DNA from: OMOG01 sp041485845
GTDB lineage: Bacteria; Acidobacteriota; Terriglobia; Bryobacterales; Bryobacteraceae
Reading direction: 5' to 3'
Assembly: GCA_041485845.1 (NCBI GenBank)
Contig: JBGPKH010000534.1
Location: 1-6,393 of the forward strand
DNA: 6,393 nucleotides
The position numbers were made by a program, and so were the translations under genes. The notes under the pieces are model-generated. The model was given only the letters and a program-made list of their open reading frames with translations. It ran no database searches and was not told where the DNA came from. Positions 1 through 6,393 of the stretch are shown piece after piece. Position 1 is the first letter of the stretch; each line of letters starts with the position of its first letter.

Positions 1-3000
1 AACGTCCGAATCGAGGACCGGTACGGCCAACGAAGTCGGGGTCTTCAATCTGATTGCCGTGCAGCCCGATACCTACAACCTGCGGGTGGAGCAGCGCGGG
101 TTCAAGGCCTATGAACGCCGCGCAGTGGTGATCAGTGCCAACGAACGGGTTGCCTCCGGCGATATCGTACTGCAAATCGGCGAAGTGACGGAAACCATCA
201 GCGTGGTAGGGGAGGTTGCGCAGGTACAGACTGACAGCTCCGAGCACTCGGCGGTCCTTACCACCAATCAGCTTGCCAACCTCACGTCACGGGGCCGCGA
301 TGTGGTCTCCATGCTCCGCACCATTCCCGGGGTGCAGTACCAGTCCGATCAGGATTCGGTCGGCGGCAGTTACGGCACCGGCACGCCCAACATCGGCGGC
401 GCTTCGTCGAACACCAACATCCTTGCGGTGGACGGCGTCGTGAGCAATGACATCGGGACGCCCAGCGTTTTCTCCAGTGTCACTACGCTGGACGCGATCG
501 GCGAAGTGAAAATCGTTCTGAACAGCTATCAGGCCGAGTACGCCGGCAATGGCGGAGCGGTCGTGCAGGTGGTCACGAAGTCCGGAGGCAATGAGATCCA
601 CGGCGGTGGATACTACTTCATCCGCAACGAAGCCCTGAACGCCAACGATTTCTTCAACAACCGCAACAACGTGAATAACGGGAGGCGCCCCCTATATCGC
701 TACCGGACGTTGGGCGCAACTTTGGGAGGGCCGATTTACCTTCCCGGCCGCTGGAACCAGGATAAAAGCAAGCTGTTCGGCTTCTATAATGTCGAGGACG
801 TGCGGATTTCCATTCCTGGTTCGGTGAACCGGTACACCATGCCGACTTCGCTAGAACGCCAGGGCGATTTCTCCCAGACGCTCGACGTCAGCGGTAAGGT
901 CATTCCCATCGCCGACCCCACTACCGGCGCTCAGTTCCCCAACAACGCGATCCCCAAAACGCGCCTGAACCCCAACGGACTGGCGCTGATGAACATCCTG
1001 CCTCAGCCCAACTTCTTCGATCGCGCGATCTCCGGCGGCAACTACAACTACCAGATCCAGGAAGTGCAGAAGTGGCCCAAGCGGAGCCAGCTTCTTAAGT
1101 TGGACTGGGTTCCCACGGATAAAGACCGGTTTTTCGTTCGCGGCAAAACGTGGATTGCCCAGCAGCAAGGCTACTCCGTCGCCGGCGGGGCGAGCCCGGT
1201 GGGCTTCTTCGCCCAGTGCTACTGCTTTACGGAAGAGGGTCTCGGCTTTGGCTACACGCGTGTCTTCAGCCCTACCGTGGTCATGGAAATCAATACCGGA
1301 GTCCGCCACAACCGTGAAGCCTGGTACCCCTATGGCGACAACGAAATCCAGAAGGTCCTTCGCTCTGCCATCGGTTACAACCTGAGCCAGTGGTATCCCC
1401 AGTCCAACGTCTCCGGATACATTCCGCGCTTTTCGTTCGGCGGCGTCCCCAGCGCTCCCAATGTGAGTTACGATAACCGCCTGCTCACCGGCGGCACGGA
1501 CTTCACCTTCAACTTCAACGACAACCTCACCATCACCAGGGGCAGGCATACCATCAAGCTGGGCGGCGACGTCTACCGCATTCGCGAGTACGAAGGCGAA
1601 CAGAGCATTTTCTCGGGGACCTTCGACTTCGGCAGGAACACCCTGAACCCGCTCGATACCAACTACGCATTCTCCAATGCGGCGCTGGGCGTCTTCAACA
1701 GCTACAGCGAATCCAATACCCGTTACGGAGCGAACATGCGCCAGAGCCTGGTCGAGTGGTTCGCCCAGGACAGTTGGAAAGTATCCAAGCGGCTCAACAT
1801 CGATTACGGAATCCGCTGGACTTGGGCAGGCGAGATGCATCCGAACAATCCCGGCCAGCAGTCCGTGTTCATGCGGAGCCTCTACACCGCCGGCCAGGCT
1901 CCTCCGCTCTACACTCCGGTTACGCAGAACGGGGTCAAGTATGCGCAAAATCCCGTAACCGGCGCGCTGCTTCCCTCCCCATATGTGGGCCTCTTCGTCC
2001 CCGGGGTTGGAAATCCGGCGCCGGGCGCAGCCACCTACGGCGACAAGAACGTGCCCGCCGGCTTCGTGAATCAGCCGGGCGTTCTGTGGGGACCGCGCCT
2101 CGGTTTTGCGTACGATCTGTTTGGCAACGGTAAGACAGCCATCCGCGGCGGCGCCGCCATCCTCTACAACCCGCGTCTCAGCAAATGGAGCGCCATGGTG
2201 AACAACCCGCCGGCGATCTTCACGCCGGTCACCTACTACGGGGACTTGCGCACCTTCATTCAGACTGCCGGCACGCTCTCACCCAGCAATACGCAGGGCT
2301 TTAACCTCAATAATAAGACGCCGGATAACTACAACATCACTTTCGGCGTGCAGCAGAATATGGGTCACTCCATCCTGGTGGACGCCTCTTACGCCGGCGT
2401 TTTCGGCCAGCATATTCCTCAAACGCTGGGGATCAACACCGTTCCCTACGGCACCCATTTTCTGCCGCAGTACACCGGGGGCGTGACGGATAATTTCTTC
2501 CGTCCTTTTCCCGGCTACAACAACGTAAACTGGACCGACAACGCTTACAACTCCAACTACCATGCGCTCCTGCTCACCATCAACCGGCGCTTCGCCAACA
2601 ACCTGCAGTTCGGTTTCACTTACACCTTCTCGAAGTTTATGGACTACACCGGTATTCCGATCTACCGTCCACTGCGCACCTGGAGCTATGGTTTCGACGG
2701 TTCGGATCAGACCCACAACGCAGTCCTGAATCTCACTTACGCACTACCCATGGCGAGCCGGCTGGTCAACGGCAACAAGCTGGTGAAGTTCGCCTTCGAC
2801 GACTGGATGCTCAGTGGGATTGCGCAGTGGGTCAGCGGTACGGCCGCGGGGATAGGCTTCAGCACCGTTCAGGGCACCGACCTCACCGGCGGCGGCGATG
2901 GCCAGCGCGTCAACGTGGTTGGCAACCCGAACGCCAACGGGTCCACTTTCTTCGCATGGTTCAACCCGGCTGCGTTCGCCGTGCCGGGTAAGGGCGACTT

Positions 3001-3271
3001 CGGCAACGCGGCCAAGAACAACGTCCGCAATCCCGGTGTCAACAACGTCGACCTGGCTCTCTCCAAGCGCTTTCCGGTGAAGAGCGAAAAGCGTTACTTC
3101 CAGTTTCGCTGGGAAGCGTATAACGTCTTCAACCACACGCAGTACTCGGGCATCAATACCGGCGCGCGTTTCGATCTGACGAACGGCGCACAGGTGAACA
3201 CACTTTTCGGACAGGTCAGTTCCACCCGCACGCCGCGCGTGATGCAGGGTTCGCTGCGATTTACGTTCTAA
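1..3271 (+). CDS. TonB-dependent receptor, Oar-like, with carboxypeptidase-regulatory-like N-terminus (5' partial)
   Basis: Outer-membrane beta-barrel receptor that should import a ligand, using energy passed on by TonB-ExbB-ExbD. The frame is open from base 2, giving 1089 visible residues. The signal peptide and first part of the N-terminal domain lie upstream of the window. Residues 1 to about 65 are the end of a carboxypeptidase-regulatory-like beta-sandwich (G-x-F-N-L, P-x-x-Y-N-L-R-V, then R-G-F-K). The plug follows at about 70-205, with the R-T-I-P-G-V-Q segment, N-I-L-A-V-D-G-V (139-146) and the stretch QAEYAGNGGAVVQVVTKSGG (177-196), typical of acidobacterial receptors. The remainder is barrel, rich in aromatic and Asn residues, with N-V-F-N-H-T-Q near the end and a terminal Phe, the usual barrel-assembly signal. 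The GTG at 59 is internal to the domain and is not the start. The ligand cannot be read from sequence; the fucosidase next door suggests a fucosylated glycan (inference). Family assignment is secure. Confidence 0.95.
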   Translation, partial: TSESRTGTANEVGVFNLIAVQPDTYNLRVEQRGFKAYERRAVVISANERVASGDIVLQIGEVTETISVVGEVAQVQTDSSEHSAVLTTNQLANLTSRGRDVVSMLRTIPGVQYQSDQDSVGGSYGTGTPNIGGASSNTNILAVDGVVSNDIGTPSVFSSVTTLDAIGEVKIVLNSYQAEYAGNGGAVVQVVTKSGGNEIHGGGYYFIRNEALNANDFFNNRNNVNNGRRPLYRYRTLGATLGGPIYLPGRWNQDKSKLFGFYNVEDVRISIPGSVNRYTMPTSLERQGDFSQTLDVSGKVIPIADPTTGAQFPNNAIPKTRLNPNGLALMNILPQPNFFDRAISGGNYNYQIQEVQKWPKRSQLLKLDWVPTDKDRFFVRGKTWIAQQQGYSVAGGASPVGFFAQCYCFTEEGLGFGYTRVFSPTVVMEINTGVRHNREAWYPYGDNEIQKVLRSAIGYNLSQWYPQSNVSGYIPRFSFGGVPSAPNVSYDNRLLTGGTDFTFNFNDNLTITRGRHTIKLGGDVYRIREYEGEQSIFSGTFDFGRNTLNPLDTNYAFSNAALGVFNSYSESNTRYGANMRQSLVEWFAQDSWKVSKRLNIDYGIRWTWAGEMHPNNPGQQSVFMRSLYTAGQAPPLYTPVTQNGVKYAQNPVTGALLPSPYVGLFVPGVGNPAPGAATYGDKNVPAGFVNQPGVLWGPRLGFAYDLFGNGKTAIRGGAAILYNPRLSKWSAMVNNPPAIFTPVTYYGDLRTFIQTAGTLSPSNTQGFNLNNKTPDNYNITFGVQQNMGHSILVDASYAGVFGQHIPQTLGINTVPYGTHFLPQYTGGVTDNFFRPFPGYNNVNWTDNAYNSNYHALLLTINRRFANNLQFGFTYTFSKFMDYTGIPIYRPLRTWSYGFDGSDQTHNAVLNLTYALPMASRLVNGNKLVKFAFDDWMLSGIAQWVSGTAAGIGFSTVQGTDLTGGGDGQRVNVVGNPNANGSTFFAWFNPAAFAVPGKGDFGNAAKNNVRNPGVNNVDLALSKRFPVKSEKRYFQFRWEAYNVFNHTQYSGINTGARFDLTNGAQVNTLFGQVSSTRTPRVMQGSLRFTF

Positions 3272-3291
3272 GGTCTTGTCATGAGACAACC
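3272..3291 (+). other. weak stem-loop just after the receptor stop codon
   Basis: Directly after the TAA, TTGTC (3276-3280) pairs with GACAA (3285-3289) around an ATGA loop. An outer GG/CC pair closes it across a two-base bulge. It is AT-rich and has no T-run close behind, so it is a poor intrinsic terminator. It may only protect the mRNA 3' end or be chance. Confidence 0.2.
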
Positions 3292-3308
3292 TTCTCACCG
3301 CTCCTTTT

Positions 3309-3348
3309 GGTCGCGGCTCAGTAACGCACCTCTTACCGAGCCGCGGCC
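3309..3348 (+). terminator. strong GC-rich hairpin between receptor and fucosidase (candidate terminator or mRNA element)
   Basis: The arms GGTCGCGGCTC (3309-3319) and GAGCCGCGGCC (3338-3348) pair over 11 positions with one G-T wobble. After a single A-C mismatch, GTAA (3321-3324) pairs with TTAC (3333-3336), leaving an 8-base loop. The stem therefore has 15 pairs, far more than a 140-base gap should give by chance. It starts 37 bases past the receptor stop and ends 63 bases before the fucosidase ATG. No T-run follows on either strand, so it is not a classic Rho-independent terminator. It could attenuate read-through, stabilise the receptor mRNA end, or mark an intercistronic processing site. 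The structure is seen; its role is inference. Confidence 0.4.
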
Positions 3349-3351
3349 GTA

Positions 3352-3366
3352 CTCGCGTTTGGCGAG
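3352..3366 (+). other. short hairpin following the large intergenic stem-loop
   Basis: CTCGC (3352-3356) and GCGAG (3362-3366) pair perfectly around a GTTTG loop, three bases after the larger hairpin. The two could stack as a tandem structure in a leader RNA. The stem is only 5 bp, so chance is possible. No promoter could be identified in this gap. Confidence 0.25.
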
Positions 3367-3411
3367 CGAGGGAGCGGTCCGCGGTTGCCGCATATGGGAA
3401 TCGAGAGATCG

Positions 3412-3489
3412 ATGAAGATTACGAGAAGAACCGCCGTGCGGCTCCTGGCGGGAGCCCCCGCCCTGATTCTGCCGCGCAAGACCGCCGCG
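3412..3489 (+). other. predicted twin-arginine (Tat) signal peptide of the fucosidase
   Basis: The first 26 residues carry Arg5-Arg6 within T-R-R-T-A-V-R, a modestly hydrophobic core rich in Ala and Leu, a basic R-K in the c-region and T-A-A before Gln27. Basic residues close to the cleavage site are a known Sec-avoidance feature of Tat signals. The residue after the twin arginines is Thr and the usual Phe position is Ala, so the match to the consensus is partial. Confidence 0.7.
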
Positions 3490-4956
3490 CAGGGTGCGCT
3501 GCCCGAAATCCAAAAGGGCCCGTTCGACGGGACCGCCGAATCGCTGAAGCAGTACCGCATCCCCGAATGGTTCCGCGATGCCAAGTTGGGCATGTGGGCT
3601 CACTGGGGACCTCAATCCGCCGCCGAGAACGGCGACTGGTACGCGCGCAATATCTACATTCCCACCCAGGCCCAGTATAAGGACCACGCCGCCACTTACG
3701 GCCACCCCTCCAAGTTCGGACACAAAGATATCTGCCGTCTCTGGAAGGGCGATAAGTTCGACCCCGACCACCTGATGTCGCTCTACAAGAAGGCCGGCGC
3801 CAGGTACTTCATGAGCATGGGCGTGCATCACGACAATTTCGACCTGTGGAACTCCAAACACCAGCCCCGCTGGAACTCCGTGGCCACCGGCCCCAAGAAA
3901 GACATCGTGGGATTGTGGAAGAAGGCCGCGCAGAAGGCCGGCCTGAAGTTCGCCGTCAGTGAACACCTCTCGAACAGCTACAACTGGTTGGCCGTCTCGC
4001 ATGGCGCGGACAAGGATGGTCCCATGGCCGGCGTTCCTTACGACGGCAACGATCCCCAATACGCCGACCTCTATCACCCCTTCGGGCCACTCGGCCCGAC
4101 GCCCCCTGGCGCCATGAGCCGTGAAGTGCCCGACTCCTGGAAGCGGCAGTATTTCCTGCGCATCAAAGACCTCATCGACAACTATCAGCCGGACTTGCTC
4201 TATACCGATGGCGGCATACCCTTCGGCGACACCGGGTACAAACTGGTCTCGCATTTCTACAATGTCACTGCCAGGCTGCACGGCGGAAAAGTAGAAGGCG
4301 TCTACACCAGCAAGCGGCGCAACGACTGCGAGGAGGGCGCCTGCGCTCTCGATATCGAGCGCGGCGTCGCCAACCAGATCATGCCCAACCCCTGGCAGAC
4401 CGACACTTGCATCGGCAACTGGCACTACAAGCGCGGCGTCAAATATAAAACGCCCAAGGTGGTCATCGATCTGCTCTGCGACATCGTGAGCCGCAACGGC
4501 AACCTGATGCTCAACGTTCCCCTGCCCAACAGCGGCGAACCCGATGCCGAGGAGCTCCACGTCGTCGAAGAGATTACGCAGTGGATGGCGGTGAACAGCG
4601 AAGGCATCTACGGCACGCGTCCCTGGAAGACCTTCGGCGCGGGGCCCGGCATGGATTCGGCCGCGGGCGCCGGCATGAATGAGCGGAACCGCAAAGACCT
4701 CACCGCGCAGGACGTCCGCTTCACCACAAAAAACGGCAATCTGTACGCGTTCCTCATGGGCTGGCCAGGAAAAGAGGCGGTGGTTCCCGCGCTGGCCCTC
4801 GGCGGCAAGAATAACGTCGGCTCAATCAAGAATGTGGAATTGCTCGGTCACAAAGGCAAGGTCAAATTCACGCAGGATGCCACCGCACTTAGAGTAGAGT
4901 TACCCGCCGAGAAGCCCAGCGACCACGCCGTAACTCTCAAGATCGCCGGCGCGTAG
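3412..4956 (+). CDS. alpha-L-fucosidase, glycoside hydrolase family 29, Tat-exported
   Basis: Retaining exo-glycosidase that should release alpha-linked L-fucose from glycans, acting in the periplasm or outside the cell. From this ATG it has 514 residues, normal for GH29. Residues 1-26 form a twin-arginine signal (T-R-R-T-A-V-R, short hydrophobic stretch, R-K, then T-A-A before Gln27). The (beta/alpha)8 catalytic domain covers about 50-400. It shows H-W-G-P-Q-S (64-69), H-H-D-N-F (139-143), W-N-S (146-148), S-E-H (183-185) and P-D-L-L-Y-T-D-G-G (260-268), whose Asp266 is the likely nucleophile. Next come W-Q-T-D-T-C near 328-333, N-G-N-L-M-L-N-V (362-369) and G-I-Y-G-T-R-P-W (398-405). Residues from about 425 look like the C-terminal beta-sandwich. 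The acid/base residue could not be assigned. In-frame starts also exist at ATG 3394 and TTG 3385; 3412 was chosen because it gives a compact Tat signal. The family is firm, the exact substrate is not. Confidence 0.95.
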   Translation: MKITRRTAVRLLAGAPALILPRKTAAQGALPEIQKGPFDGTAESLKQYRIPEWFRDAKLGMWAHWGPQSAAENGDWYARNIYIPTQAQYKDHAATYGHPSKFGHKDICRLWKGDKFDPDHLMSLYKKAGARYFMSMGVHHDNFDLWNSKHQPRWNSVATGPKKDIVGLWKKAAQKAGLKFAVSEHLSNSYNWLAVSHGADKDGPMAGVPYDGNDPQYADLYHPFGPLGPTPPGAMSREVPDSWKRQYFLRIKDLIDNYQPDLLYTDGGIPFGDTGYKLVSHFYNVTARLHGGKVEGVYTSKRRNDCEEGACALDIERGVANQIMPNPWQTDTCIGNWHYKRGVKYKTPKVVIDLLCDIVSRNGNLMLNVPLPNSGEPDAEELHVVEEITQWMAVNSEGIYGTRPWKTFGAGPGMDSAAGAGMNERNRKDLTAQDVRFTTKNGNLYAFLMGWPGKEAVVPALALGGKNNVGSIKNVELLGHKGKVKFTQDATALRVELPAEKPSDHAVTLKIAGA

Positions 4957-5002
4957 TGGGTGTCAAACCGTTGCCCGGTAAAAGCGCACGTTTCGCGGGA
5001 CC

Positions 5003-5007
5003 GGAGG
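5003..5007 (+). promoter_or_regulatory. ribosome binding site deciding the GTG start at 5013
   Basis: GGAGG, a core Shine-Dalgarno match, sits 5 bases before the GTG at 5013. This fixes the start of the downstream membrane protein, which has no ATG until residue 88. The 56-base gap between the fucosidase stop and this GTG shows no convincing promoter or terminator, which favours cotranscription. Confidence 0.75.
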
Positions 5008-5012
5008 CTCGC

Positions 5013-6393
5013 GTGGCTAGCGGGTCCAAGCACCAACGCGCCACGCTCAATCGCCTTCCGCCTCTACGTCTGGCTTTCTTTCTGACCGTGCTCCTGGCCG
5101 GCTTTTCCCTGATTCCCTGGGTGAGAGCCAACCCCCGGCTGGCCGGCTCTCTCTGGGGAGCCGCGGGGGCGCTGCTCCTGTTTTTATTACTGCTGCGCCG
5201 CCGGGCCGCCCTCGCGGGACGGGTGCTGCGCTATGACGTCGTCCCCAGACCGGTGCACTATGTTCAACTCAGCATGCATACCAGCATCTATCTCTACTGG
5301 GGATGGTACTGGCGCGAGGTCTACCACTACGCTCCGCTCATCGTCGCGCAGATTGTATTTGTCTACGTGCTCGACATGCTGGTGTGCTGGTGGCGCCGGG
5401 ACACTTGGATTCTCGGCTTCGGCCCTTTTCCCATCGTCTTGAGCACCAATCTGTTTTTGTGGTTCAAGGACGATTGGTTCTTCCTGCAGTTCCTGCTGGT
5501 GTCCACCGGTGTGCTGTGCAAGGCGTTCATCACGTGGAACCGCGATGGCCGCCGTGCCCACATCTTCAACCCTTCGGCCATCGCCCTGGCCATCTTTTCG
5601 GCCGGACTCCTCATCACTCACAGCACGCACATCACCTGGGGCGAGGAAGTGGCTGTCAGCCTCGGCCGCCCACCGCACATTTACCTCGAGATCTTCGCGG
5701 TGGGCCTGGTCGTCCAGTCTTTGTTCTCGGTAACTCTCGTCACCCTCTCCGCGGCCGCGGCGCTGGTCGCGATGAATCTCGTGTACACCGGTTCCACCGG
5801 CCTCTACCAGTTTGTCGACTCCAGCATCCCGATCGCCGTCTTCCTGGGCCTGCACCTGCTGGTCACCGACCCGGCCACCTCGCCGCGCAGAAATCTCGGC
5901 AAGGTGCTCTTCGGCGGGATGTACGGCGCCGGAGTGTTTGGCCTTTACTCGGCGCTGGGCTGGCTCGGCGTTCCCACGTTCTATGACAAGCTGCTCTGCG
6001 TGCCGCCGCTCAACCTGATCGTTCAGCCGCTGGACCGGGCCAGTGCCGCTCTGGAGGCGCGGTTCCATCGACTGAAGTTCCGTCCACTGGATTGGATCTC
6101 GGGGTGGAGTCCGCGCCAAGCCAATTTCGCCCACATGGCGGTATGGATTTCGCTGTTCGCCGTCTTGACCGGCACTGGCTTTCTGGGCAGCCGCCACCCC
6201 GGCAGCAACCCCGAGTTTTGGCGCAAGGCCTGCGAGGAAGGCCGCGGGAGCGCCTGCCAGACCTGGATCCGCAACATGAATGTGACGTGCCGGCACGGGT
6301 CGGGCGGCGCCTGCTTCACGCTCGGAGCCGTGTGGAACGAGGGGCTCCGCGTCCCGCGGGACCCGTCCGAAGCGGGGAAGGACTTCGGCCGCG
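5013..6393 (+). CDS. NqrB/RnfD-like polytopic membrane protein fused to Sel1-like (Hcp-type) repeats (3' partial)
   Basis: The frame is open from the GTG at 5013 to the window end: 460 complete codons plus one base. I count roughly 10-12 hydrophobic segments, near 20-37, 45-62, 104-126, 131-150, 153-173, 184-203, 223-258 (two), 269-285, 297-318 and 372-391. F-N-P-S-A (185-189) and TDPATSPRRNLGKVLFGG (285-302), followed by a late P-P-L-N-L-I-V-Q-P-L-D (331-341), resemble the NqrB/RnfD family of Na+-NQR and Rnf electron-transport complexes. I see no S/T-G-A-T motif of the kind that carries covalent FMN in NqrB/RnfD, and no other nqr/rnf gene is in view. From about 401 the sequence becomes cysteine-paired Sel1-like repeats. 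Charged loops (W-W-R-R-D at 126-130; R-D-G-R-R at 177-181) suggest that this tail is periplasmic. Function is unknown; electron transport should not be assumed. The coding call is firm, the family call moderate. Confidence 0.85.
   Translation, partial: MASGSKHQRATLNRLPPLRLAFFLTVLLAGFSLIPWVRANPRLAGSLWGAAGALLLFLLLLRRRAALAGRVLRYDVVPRPVHYVQLSMHTSIYLYWGWYWREVYHYAPLIVAQIVFVYVLDMLVCWWRRDTWILGFGPFPIVLSTNLFLWFKDDWFFLQFLLVSTGVLCKAFITWNRDGRRAHIFNPSAIALAIFSAGLLITHSTHITWGEEVAVSLGRPPHIYLEIFAVGLVVQSLFSVTLVTLSAAAALVAMNLVYTGSTGLYQFVDSSIPIAVFLGLHLLVTDPATSPRRNLGKVLFGGMYGAGVFGLYSALGWLGVPTFYDKLLCVPPLNLIVQPLDRASAALEARFHRLKFRPLDWISGWSPRQANFAHMAVWISLFAVLTGTGFLGSRHPGSNPEFWRKACEEGRGSACQTWIRNMNVTCRHGSGGACFTLGAVWNEGLRVPRDPSEAGKDFGR
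6213..6392 (+). other. Sel1-like repeat domain, Hcp-like cysteine spacing (truncated by window end)
   Basis: Residues 401-460 of the membrane protein contain A-C-E-E-G-R-G-S-A-C (406-415) and T-C-R-H-G-S-G-G-A-C (425-434). They are followed by F-T-L-G-A-V-W-N-E-G-L-R-V-P-R-D, the usual second helix and turn of a Sel1 repeat. In each pair the cysteines are separated by seven residues, the spacing of the disulfide-bridged repeats of Helicobacter cysteine-rich proteins. The first unit is shorter than a normal repeat of about 36 residues. More repeats probably follow beyond the window. Confidence 0.7.

Noticed and set aside
59..61. GTG as the start of the receptor
   Set aside because: The frame stays open upstream to base 2 and encodes the continuing carboxypeptidase-regulatory-like domain. 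Starting here would cut that domain and leave no signal peptide.
851..1948. Open frame on the minus strand (365 codons)
   Set aside because: It is antisense to the receptor barrel. There is no recognisable domain, and the sense frame is continuous and convincing.
3309..3348. Classic Rho-independent terminator
   Set aside because: The stem is strong, but no T-run follows it on either strand, so only a candidate terminator or RNA element is reported.
3295..4560. Long open frame on the minus strand (421 codons)
   Set aside because: It is antisense to the GH29 gene, whose family motifs run through the whole region. The Val/Gly/Ala-rich product shows no domain, and the frame owes its length to GC-rich codon structure.
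5176..5195. T-rich stretch read as a terminator tail or promoter
   Set aside because: It encodes the Leu/Phe run of a transmembrane helix in the membrane protein, and no hairpin precedes it in the right place.
5303..5986. Plus-strand open frame of 227 codons in another frame
   Set aside because: The product is rich in Arg, His and Pro, typical of an out-of-frame reading of a GC-rich gene, and it overlaps the membrane protein completely.
5187..6296. Long open frame on the minus strand (369 codons)
   Set aside because: It lies antisense to the membrane-protein gene, which has a GGAGG-supported start, clear transmembrane segments and recognisable motifs. The minus-strand product is a low-complexity charged sequence without a recognisable domain, as expected for shadows in GC-rich DNA.

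Overview
The window reads as a piece of a GC-rich bacterial chromosome, most likely an acidobacterium of the Solibacter/Bryobacter kind. That placement is inference. It rests on the Oar-like TonB-dependent receptor with a carboxypeptidase-regulatory-like N-terminus, a Tat-exported GH29 fucosidase, and a membrane protein fused to Sel1-like repeats. No rRNA or marker gene is present to confirm it. All three genes lie on the + strand, and coding density is high.

Layout: (1) 1-3271 is a very large outer-membrane TonB-dependent receptor, cut at its 5' end by the window edge. (2) 3272-3411 is a 140-base gap holding a strong 15-bp imperfect hairpin and a smaller adjacent one. (3) 3412-4956 is a secreted alpha-L-fucosidase (GH29) with a twin-arginine signal peptide. 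(4) 4957-5012 is a 56-base gap with a clear ribosome binding site. (5) 5013-6393 is a polytopic membrane protein resembling the NqrB/RnfD family, followed by cysteine-paired Sel1-like (Hcp-type) repeats. It runs off the 3' end of the window.

The receptor and the fucosidase suggest a small glycan-scavenging locus: an outer-membrane importer for an oligosaccharide or similar ligand, beside a periplasmic enzyme that removes alpha-linked fucose. No SusD-like lipoprotein is visible. The third gene follows closely and may be cotranscribed with the fucosidase, but nothing in its sequence ties it to fucose use. It is the least ordinary gene here, because a redox-pump-type membrane fold without a visible flavin-attachment motif is joined to a probably periplasmic disulfide-rich repeat domain. 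I found no RNA genes, mobile elements or CRISPR arrays.
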